NCBI RefSeq assembly: GCF_022581195.2
Contig: NC_061461.1
Location: forward strand, 12,338,001 to 12,402,000
Length of the DNA stretch: 64,000 nt
Source of the DNA: Helicoverpa zea
Lineage: Eukaryota > Arthropoda > Insecta > Lepidoptera > Noctuidae
Direction of reading: 5' to 3'
Shown here: positions 1 through 10,400 of the stretch, piece after piece
How positions within the stretch are numbered: the stretch's first letter is position 1
Layout of the letters: the number at the start of each line of letters is the position of its first letter
Program-made: the position numbers and the translations under genes
The notes under the pieces: model-generated
Seen by the model: only the letters and a program-made list of their open reading frames with translations
Database searches by the model: none
What the model was told of the DNA's origin: nothing

Positions 1-351
1 GAGTGGTTTTCGCTGACTGGGTATAATAGAACATGCAATTGAATAAGCATAATGAGGTATGGAAATTAGACCTTTTAACTGCTGATCAAGAAATTTATTT
101 TCAAGAAACCGTCACAAACGACTTTTTGTCTCTTCTCTTCTCTTCTTGAAGGTTTTGGACTTAATGAAAAGCCTGATACAAGTGTTGATCTTGGATATGG
201 TTCTGAATATCATCAGAAACCACAACGGTGTAAAATACATCTCTGATTTTTCTTCAATGTGTTAAAATGCTTATTGGTCAGCAAATGTCAGTCAAATTGC
301 ACGGCATTGTCACCAAAATATGTATGTAACTCATGATCCTCCATTTCCCAG
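1..351 (+). other. Intron sequence upstream of the first exon in the window
   Basis: This is AT-rich intron of the FRMPD4-like gene ending in the acceptor at 350-351. I see no first half of a WW domain and no coding signal here. Confidence 0.7.
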
Positions 352-529
352 CCATGTCAACAAGACGACAACCTACGTGGCTCCAGAAGGCTGTTCCTGC
401 GAGTCTCCCCCCGCGCCGCGCGACGTGGTGCTGGAGAGAGACCCCGAGCTCGGCTTCGGGTTCGTCGCAGGGTCTGAGAGACCCGTGCTCGTGCGGTTCG
501 TCACTGATAACTCGCCTAGTGTGGGGAAG
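352..529 (+). CDS. FRMPD4-like: FRMPD4-like exon: WW C-terminal half and start of PDZ
   Basis: Acceptor ccatttcccag ends at 351 and donor aag/gtaaga starts at 530. The first base completes a split codon. The exon opens with HVNKTTTYVAP, which aligns with the second strand of a WW domain (H-x-x-K-T-T-x-W-x-x-P), but the second Trp is Tyr. The PDZ domain follows with RDPELGFGFVAGSERPV, whose carboxylate-binding loop is LGFGF. The exon encoding the first WW half lies before the window. The exon is GC-rich compared with its flanks. Confidence 0.93.
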
Positions 530-3500
530 GTAAGAAAAGAATTTGGATACAAATAAAATAAGGCTACATTGGGGTCTAACTCGATTAAGTAGAACATGGA
601 TGCAATTTAAGGATATGGCGTCGAGATAAAACACTCGTAGTTGCACTACTAATCCCGTCGTTTAGAAAGGCGTTTCTAAAGTTTATTCACGAATTCAATT
701 CAATCCGGGAACTGCAATATATGTAAATAAACTAATAAATATTTTGAGTTTACGTGTATATAGTACCCATGTCATAGGTACTTACCTTCACTTTTCCAAC
801 TATGATAAATCATGATGGCAAAAAATAACACCATCTTCTACTCTAACTCTTCCAGTTGGAACCCGGAGACCAGATCCTCTGCGTGAACGGCGAAGACGTG
901 AGCCTAGCTGCTAGAGAGCACGTGATCACCGCCGTCCGAGCTTGCACCGACAAGGTCACCTTGCGCGTCTGCCAACCAGCAAGGAGTGGTAACCCTGCCA
1001 GGAGATCAGCTCTGCTATCAGCTGCCAAGAGAGCGAGGTTGAGGGCAAGGCCACCGAGGGTCCGGTTCGCTGATTCCGTGCAGTTGAATGGTGCTCCTAT
1101 GTACCCAGTAAGTATCTTATATTTATCAGTTCTAATATTACGAAGACATGATTGTTGTTATCAGTTTATATTATCATGTGAACTACTTTCCACAAATTAT
1201 TTCACACTGGTTGTTTCCCCGCTGTTTCGTCCGCGTCCCGTGAGAACTTATCCTGTAGGTACCCGGATTAAATATAGCCTATGTTACTCGGGAAGAGTGT
1301 AGTGTAGTTTTGAAGTCTTAGGAGTGCAAACAAACAAGTTTTGTTTGATGCTGTTATTAAATTATTCCTCTCCACAATTTCAGCCGTCAGCCTTCTCCCT
1401 CGGCGATCTCTGCTTACCTCCGATGGCCAATGTCTTGAAGGTGTTCCTGGAGAATGGTCAGACGAAGTCCTTCAAGTACGACACCACCACCACGGTGGCA
1501 GACGTGGTGACCAGCCTCAAGGATAAACTGTGTATCACGGCAGAGGAGCACTTCAGTCTGGTGGTGGAACATGTCAAGAGTTTGAAGAGGAATAAGCTGA
1601 CGCTGCTGGATCCTAAGGAGTCTTTAGCTAGGGTAAGCACTATATTACTTGAGGATTATTTCGTTACTTTAATTTTTAAGACTGTTGTAGTCGAAGTTTT
1701 AATTTTTTTGAAGAAATTATGAGTTTCATATCGATCAGAATTTTGGGTGAAGAATACTAGACTAATAATCATCTCAGTGCCTGGTTTTACAAATTCAAAA
1801 GTAGTTTCGGGGACTTTAAAGATTGTTTTTTTAGCAAAGAATTTTGTATCTACCCAATATTTATTACAGCTAATAATTCTCTTATCCTCAGGTAATCAGC
1901 TGGGTAAGTCAAGTTGTTCAGAATTATATACAATTTAGACCGACATATATTTTGTTACGAAAAATACGTCAAGGATTTACGTTGAAGCAAATTTTCCATA
2001 TTATTACGGTCGGATGCAAAATATGTGCGTCACGTGTGGCTCAAATAGAATTAATATTAAATGATACTATATTACGTGGTTCAAAATATCTCTCGTTTTC
2101 GACGTAAAATGACGGTATTGTGAATTTCGTTTTCTGAGGTGAAGGATTTGCCATGGAGAATAGAAATCATTGGTGGTATAGTGCATAGTAGGGTAGTAGT
2201 AGTAGTAAAGTAGCTGGTTATTGGAATGCACAGCAAAATTTGCCTGTTGTCATCCATATTATTATTTACATCAATTTCTGATACAAATTATATTTGAGAC
2301 TGATTAGAATTATATTCAAACCAGGTTGTGGGAACACCACTCCAGCTTTCAACAAACAATACAAAGCAATTATTGAAGTGAAGAACTGGCGACACCTATA
2401 TTCTGCATACACAGTCAATCAAAACAGGCAAATGCACCTAGCTTTTACGCCAACACACATAAGTCTTAACCCACTTTTGATAATCTTCTCCAACAAAATT
2501 TCAGATCGCAGCGCGCCCGGGATCCTACAAGATGCGTTGCCTCTTCCGCATCGTGTTCATGCCGACAGCCGCTGCCGAGCTCGCTCAGCGGGACCTAGCA
2601 GCGCTGGACTACTTGTACATGCAGTGCTGTAACGATGTGGCTCAGGAACGCTTTGCTCCGGAACTGCAGCCCGAAGTGGCTTTGCGGCTGGCGGCCCTGC
2701 ATATGCATCAGCACGCGTTGGCTAATAATTTGTCGCCAGCCAAGCTTACTGTTAAGGCTGTTGAGTGAGTATTTTGTAGCTTTTGAAGTAATATGTTAGC
2801 CGAATATTATAAAAATAATTTGAAAGATTGGGAAACCACAATCAAGAAAAGCAAAATGAAAGGTACCTTTTTTTAAGGTGAATAAATAAGTATCCTAAGA
2901 TACATTTTACAGGGGTTTCGCATTAGCGAGGCCTTCCACAAGGATAATAGTGTACATAGAAAGATTTCGAGGGAAAAATCTATATAGAAAATGTCTTTGT
3001 ATTACTTCCACATTACATTAAATTTTTCCATGTATGATTTCCACGACGCTGGATGCAGGTCGCCTCCAACAGGTATCTGTGGAGATCAAAGGGGGAGCCC
3101 TATGTTTAGCAGTGGACGTCCTATGGCTGAGATGATGATGATTTCCACTATTTAAAAGTTTTTGGCACTCTTTCTAATAATTATACTGTATACTTTCAGG
3201 AGAGAGTTCGGCTTAGAGCGGTTCGTTCCCAGCGGCCTACTCGAGAGTATGAAGCGCAAAGAACTTCGCAGACTGATCGCGCACTTCCTCAAACTGAACT
3301 CTCAGATGACTGGCAGCCAGAGGCAGTTGACGCAGTTGCAGGTAAATGTTCAGTTTCTAAGACTGGCGGAACCACCTAATGTACATTATGGAAAGCAATA
3401 AACGATATGATATGATAACTTCATAATACCTACTAACGCAATAGATGAAAGGAAAGAACTGCATCCAGGCACAAAAAATACCAAAATAACGATTAGCGAA

Positions 3501-4370
3501 AGTACTTGGTTGGTCGACAAAAACAAAGTCTTATTATACACGCGACAGTTTTTATGTGTGGGTAAAATATATGTGTGGGAAGTAGCTATCTTGGGAACAG
3601 GGTGCAAACTGACGCAAGACAAAAAAAAATCGTTACATATACATATAATAGGATGTCGTTCTGCACTCAAATGCCTAGAGGACTATGCCGTGAGATAATT
3701 CCAGTTTTTCCTCTACACCTTTCTTTTTATTATAACTTCCAGGCTAAACTCCACTACCTGGACATCGTGGCAGGGCTGCCGAGCTACGGCGCGAAGTGCT
3801 TCAGCAGCAGCCGGCCGGAGCGAGTGCTGCTCGTGTCTCCACGCTTTGGACTCAGCCAGATCGTCGGCAGAACTAACTCTGTGGTGAGGATATGATGATG
3901 ATGGAAATGGAGAGGAGTAGGTTAGGACGTGTGGGCAGAATGGAATAAAAAAAGATAGATAAAAAGATACATGATTACTGGGGCTCTTTAGATTGGTAAA
4001 GTCTGCAGCCAAGCACAATGGATATATGGAAGTGGTCCTATAGTATTTCCTTTCTTAATTACCGGCTCCACACCCTTGTGTAGTATATACCGTAATAACG
4101 AGCTCGTAGCTAAACAACAGGATCGATCGATATTGAGTTAAGCACACTTAACGCAGTCGGTTATTAGATGGGTGACTGCTAAACTTGTTGTAACATAGAT
4201 GTTTCAATTTCTATGTAGAATCATGGTATTAGTTAAATTAGAATTCGACCTTAGTTATAATAAGGCTATCCAAGTGTTGATAAACTCTTTATTCTTACAA
4301 AATCTCAATTTTTAGGGTTCCGTACCTCGAAAGGAAAAAACGGAACCCTTATAGGATCACTTTGTTGTCC

Positions 4371-4409
<39 letters not shown>

Positions 4410-7400
4410 AAGACCCTTTATCTTAAGAACGCGTGGACGTATCAAGCTGAAATTGTCACATGAAATACTCGGGTCTATTGTCCCTTTAGGCTGTGAAAAT
4501 ATCAAGCTTCTAAGCCAAGCCAATCAAAAGATACAACCGATTATGTCGATATTTTCAACAAATTCTCGACACTCGCAAAGGAATCAAAACCTACTTCCCG
4601 TAAACTCAGAATCTTGAAATTTGGCATGAAGCATTGTTATATAATGCAAATATAGGAAAAATTGCGAAAATCTCATTTTTTTTGTTATATAATATAAAAA
4701 AAATATTTTAATAAAATAAAACTTACTACCTTATTTCTCACGAACGAATAAAGGTACCAAATTGAAATTTATACCAAATACCTAGGTCTATTGTCCCTTT
4801 AAGCAATGAAAAAATCAAACTTCTAAGTTAACGCGATCAAAAGATACAGCAGTTTTACCGACACCTTAGACGAATTTCCGTCACACGCTAGGGAATCAAA
4901 ACCTACAAGGTACTTCCCGTGAACTCAGAATCTTAAAATTCGGCACGAAGCAACGTTATATAGTACAGATAAAGGAAAAATTGCGAAAATGATAAATTTG
5001 AAGTTACATAAAATATTAAAATATTATTTTTGCTTACATGACATAAAATATTTTTTTAATAATTATAAACTTACTACCTACCCTTTTTCACATGAACGCG
5101 TAGAGATATTAACGTTTTGAATAAAAAGTAAAATTCATATCAAACACTTCTTAAATATAATGGCCTCTAAACTGTGAAAAATTTTAAATCATTCAATGGT
5201 CATTGGGCACCTTAGTATGAAAACCATACCCACGGCGGATACGAACGAAATATAGCACAGTATAATGATAAAGGCTCTGATTTACTATGGCATTAGTCGC
5301 ATCAATGTGAACCATGGGAATCTAGAGAAAATTAGGTGTAAACATTAAATATTTTCCTCATTTCAATGGGGAATTTAAACGACCAAGTTTGACGGAATTG
5401 AGAAATCATTTCTTTGTAGTGAAAGAGTATACTCGCCGTTTATTTCCATTGTCATCAGGTCAGGATCTGATGATGGAAATCCTGAGAAATCGAGGGCAAC
5501 TATCAGAAATTGTAGGCATGCATAGGATTAAAACTTGATTCTCAGATGTATGTCTGGTGATACTGTCAAACAGTGAAGGTTTAGAGCTTACCTGATGATG
5601 GAGACGTGAGAAAGTCGAGAGAACTCCTCAACAGTATGTTTTAGTTACGTCGTGTTTGGGCTTATATTATTCGTATTGACGAGAACTTTTCACAAAAGTT
5701 ATAAAAATAAAAACTTTTTACAAAAAAAAACAACTTCTAAAACAACAAGAAAACTGTTTATATGCATCGGTCTAGATCTCGGTGGTTAAATAAATATAGA
5801 TGCATCCTCTAGACACCGACTTCTAGACCGATGCATCTTTTTAATTTCTTTCTTGCTTTTGTTTTCTTGTTGCTTTTTTATATTTTTGAAGTTGGATTTG
5901 TTTGTAAAATGCTACAAAATAAAATAATGCCGACTTTATAAAACAAAGAAAGGGACAGAATTACACTTTTGTCAAGGCTCTAGAAACCAGGCGGAAAAAA
6001 ACCTGAAACTGGGGCTCTTTAGGTGATTAATCCCTCAAAAATAAAAGATCCCATTCCTGCAATGGCTGCTTTAACCCAAGTTAGTAGTGAATTCTCATCA
6101 CCTAAAATAAAATAAGCTCCAACACAAGGTTACGTTATAAATTGTAAAGGAGTTCCCATAACTATATCTGATCTTAGCTGTCGATCCCACAATGGCAGTC
6201 AAACCTATCTTTGTGGAAAGTCTTCGCCAATACGAATAAAATAAGCCCAAACACGTGGTAGTTGCAACATACCGTTCGGGAGTTCCCTTGACTCTCTGTA
6301 GTCTCCATAATCAAATCAGCTCCAAACCTTCAGTTTACCAGTACCCTCAAAATTACACTCACATGTCTGGTTATGACTCGATGCGTGCCTACAATATTCA
6401 AGAGTTGCCCTCGATTTCTCTGGGTTTCCAGATCCTCATCAGATCCTGGTCATCCGGATTGGCACCTTCCTTCTTTATGAAATGTCTTTACCAATAAAAA
6501 CTAGCATTGCAACCTGTACAATCCTCTGAAACTGTTTGTCTTTTATATTTTTCAAACGATCCTGGACATTCGTCTCCATGGAATTTTAATAAAATATTTA
6601 TATTCAAAGAAACGTCATACCATTCTCCACGATTTAAAACGACTTTGATTCATGTCCGCCACTTTTTACAAAGCGGGTCAGATATGCCCCATGACCTTTA
6701 AGACATAATTAGTTATTTTCAATCAGATTTCTGAATGATGACTATAAAATGTTGTATATAAATAACTTTTACAAGGTACTGGCCTACTATTTTAGTTATA
6801 TTATAAAATAAAAAATATTAACTATTTTGACTCTCACGAAATTAACATAACTATGATTGTTCTAAACTGAACGGTTGGCGCGAAACTCACTTTTTATCTA
6901 TACAGCATTTGTACGGAACCCTCGGTGCGCGAGTCCGACTCGCACTTGGCCGGTTTATTTACCATAAGAACTTCAACAATTATAAGACATTATTAAACCA
7001 CCATGGCCATCTTTCATCTTCTGCTTTGTACTCTACAGCCTCAACCGATCGCCTCTCTAGAAGAGGTGGAAGGCATCAGAGTGAAGCGCGACTGGTCGAG
7101 TGGTGGCGCCGACGTCGCCATCTTCCTGCAGAGAGACAGGGTGCTGGCACTACTGATGGACGAGAGAGACGCTGCTGAGATGCCGCTTATTATTGCTGGG
7201 TATGTAGGCAGAAGCTTAAAATGGGCTACTTTTAGGTAAAAAATCGGTTAAAAAGGGGAATAAAAATTGAGATACTGGATAGTTGTTGTGTTAGGTAGAG
7301 TGTTGTGTCTGAGAAAAGTTTGTAGATAGACTTAATAAATGAAATTTTCTATGTTTCATGCTCATATTTTATAGTTATGTAGTTCTGGGAGTATGATAAT

Positions 7401-10400
7401 TATGTATTTATAGTTAAAAGAGCGAGAATTAAATAAATAAATATTTTTTGTAGGTACTATCGTCTAGTTACTGGTCAAGAATTAAATGTGGAACAAGAAA
7501 GGGAACCCATGACAGAAGATATAGGTAAGTCAACAGTGAAGATGTAACTGGTTTGATTTATTAATTTGTGTGCCCTGTTGATACAATATTTAAATCATAT
7601 TTTTCTGTTTCAGCTCCACCATACTTGTCGCAACACAACGTGGTGCCAGCTAAATGGAGCTACCTCCACTACGACGACATGAACACGATGTCGAAAAAGC
7701 ACTACGCGATCTTCAGCATGCCGCCACCCTACCACTCCACCCCCGACCAGAACAAGGCGCTCGACACCAACATGAACACCAACATCAACAACAGGAACCA
7801 TAGCAATAACTCCAGCCCACTAATAGGCTATGATTCCAAATCTGGTCTACTAGGCCACGATGTCCACTTCGAGAAGTGTAAGAGGAACGATGACTTTAGA
7901 CTCTTCGATCCCAATGACGCTTGCTACCTCGACGATGGCATGGGCTTTGACCTTCAAAGCGTTCTGTCCATGGAACTCTTAGAGAACGCGTCGAACAACC
8001 CCAGGCTAGTAGAAGCTAAAAACGAAGAGGTGCTAAGAAGAGTAGCAGAAATGCAGAAATTAGTTGAAAACTCCGAACAATATTTGACTGAAAATTGTGA
8101 TTTCGATACTTATCATGAGAATTTACGAGATGAGCTAGTTGGTAAAGAAACTTGTGTAGATAATGTAGAGAGTGATACAGAGTCTAATACTAGTAGAATG
8201 ACGGATGATGCGCCTGGCATACTGAGACATAGTGACTCGTTGCTGTTACTGACTGAAACTATAAACCAAGGACTGAGCGGGTTAACTGTACCGGAGAATG
8301 GAAAAGACAATAATAGCTTAACCACGCGACAGTCTCAAGGTCTCAGTGCAATACTGAATAACTGTGGATTGACTGATGCTTTGATAGCTTTGAACAATGA
8401 TATTTGTCACTCAGAGAGTGATAATGATTCGCTTTATACACCTACAAGTAGTCCTATACGCAAACATCAAAATAAGTCCACGGGTAAAGGAGTCAGAACT
8501 AGTTTTGGTCTAGTCAGCCCTGACGCAACGCAAGACAATAAGGAACCAAATCTAAAAGAATATTTGAAACAACTTAGAGAAAAGAGTAGTAAAGAAGAAA
8601 CGAAAGCGGCTGAGTACCCGTACTTCTATCAAGAGAGCGTAGTTGATAATGATGCTGAGCTTATAGATTTAACTTTGATACCTCCCCCACAAACGCCCGA
8701 CGAATTAGACTGTGCTACGCAAGTGCCTCAAATTTTACCCGTAGTTCCACCATCGTTTGCTGATGACAAAGTGAATTCACAAGAAAACTTAGCAAATGCA
8801 CCGAAGAAGAATGCACTAGAAGAATTTATAGCTAATGTTACTATACAGCCTCCTACTGTTAAAGTCACTCCAGCTATCGAGTTGACTCCAGAAGAAATAA
8901 TGTCATATATCATTCCACCTCCACCAGCTTCTAACTCATCCACTTTAGATAGAGAACAAGTAAGTTATGCTAATCATAGTCAAATACTTGAAGCAAAAAA
9001 CGAACAAGCAAACACTGAAGCAAAAACTGCGAACGGTGATGTCGTGAAGGGAACTTTAAGCGTTAGCGAAATAAGGAATATGTTCGCAGCCAAAAGTTTG
9101 AGCGATGCCAGAAATAGTCTTTTACTCAAAGACAAAAACAAAGTTGCTACTCAAACGAAATCCGATTCCCCTAAAGGTAAAAGAAAAAGTCAGGCTGGTG
9201 AGAAACAATCTAATGGAAACGCCCACGTTATAGAATACCCTACAGTTGAGAGAAAAGGTATGTTTTCTTGTTGTAGTAAAGACAAGAATAAATCCGAAGA
9301 GAATTCTGATGATAATGAAAAAGTGGAAACGCAAATTCAGAATTCAGACTCCATTCCTGACGTATGTGAAATTAGGCCACCGCCAAGAAGAAAAAACTCC
9401 GATTGTAAGAAACCTGAAAGACCTCCGAAGGTACCACCAGTACCCGCTCCGAGACCACGATCAAATTCATTTACGTGTCTCAATAACGAGCTGAGCGCTG
9501 TTGAGATTACAAACAATCACTTCAGTACATTGAATAACAGAAAGCTGAACTACAAAGTCATCTGCGATATAAACGAGCAATGTATGCCGAACCCTCCACA
9601 ATTGCCGCCGCGATTAGAAAACAAAGTGCTGTCACCACCTCCGCCGATTTTGCTACCTCCCAAGAAGCCACCTCTACCTCCCGTACCGAGCATTGAAGTA
9701 CTCCGATTAAAGAATTCACAAAAGCAATCACCGATTAGGAACCCAGAACAGCGATTAGCCAGCATTGGCTCCCCCCATTTCCAACGTAACTTGAATACGT
9801 ATAGAAACTTGGAAAACGAGAACAGATTAACTGATGAAGAAGCTCAGAATATTCGATCATCGCCTAACTACAGCTCTATGACATTACAGAGCCGCCACGT
9901 GAGATCCAACTCGGAGACCAAGAATACAATTTTGAAGAACAATACAGCACTTTCTTTATGTTCTCCGCAGATGAACAGGCGGTTTAGTAATCGTCCTGAT
10001 TTATTGAATGGTGCGCCTGGTGAGCGGGTGTTTAGCCCTCCATTATCAGAGCGGCAGTCTTTTCGGCGTAACAGTGCAAGTCCGACTCCAAAAGTGCAGA
10101 ACCACGTGAGGTTTAAGGATGAGGTAGTGGATGATATTCCAACGCCTCCCTCGCCGCCTACGGTGAAGTTCCCGGAGTTCCAGCCCGGGAACAATGGGCA
10201 TGTGTCGATAGAGAACCTGCTGTGTAAGACGGAGGTGGCGGTGGATGGGTTGCTGCAGAGGCTACACCAGGTGGCGCAGAAGTGTTCTCATCAGCACGCG
10301 CATGGAGGCGGCGAGGATATTGATGAGGCTAAGTTTCAGGTGAGTTGGATCACGTAATTTATGATTATAATTATATGTTATGTGATTTATGTAAAAAAAG

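Larger units (their letters stand above)
4313..6960. mobile_element. Large fold-back repeat element in FRMPD4-like intron
   Basis: The element opens with GGGTTCCGTAC (4315) and closes with GTACGGAACCC (6913) followed by a GC-rich end that includes 'gcgcgagtccgactcgcac', a hallmark I know from many lepidopteran genomes. Inside are a (GTCT)n tract, three diverged tandem units of about 300-380 bp between 4400 and 5200 ('gtctattgtccctttaggc' type), and long inverted arms. Sequence around 5450-5700 reappears in reverse complement around 6130-6460; for example TGTTTGGGCTTATATTATTC matches the reverse complement of 6229-6256. There is no transposase frame, so it is non-autonomous. The superfamily is undetermined and the exact ends are uncertain. 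Confidence 0.65.
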
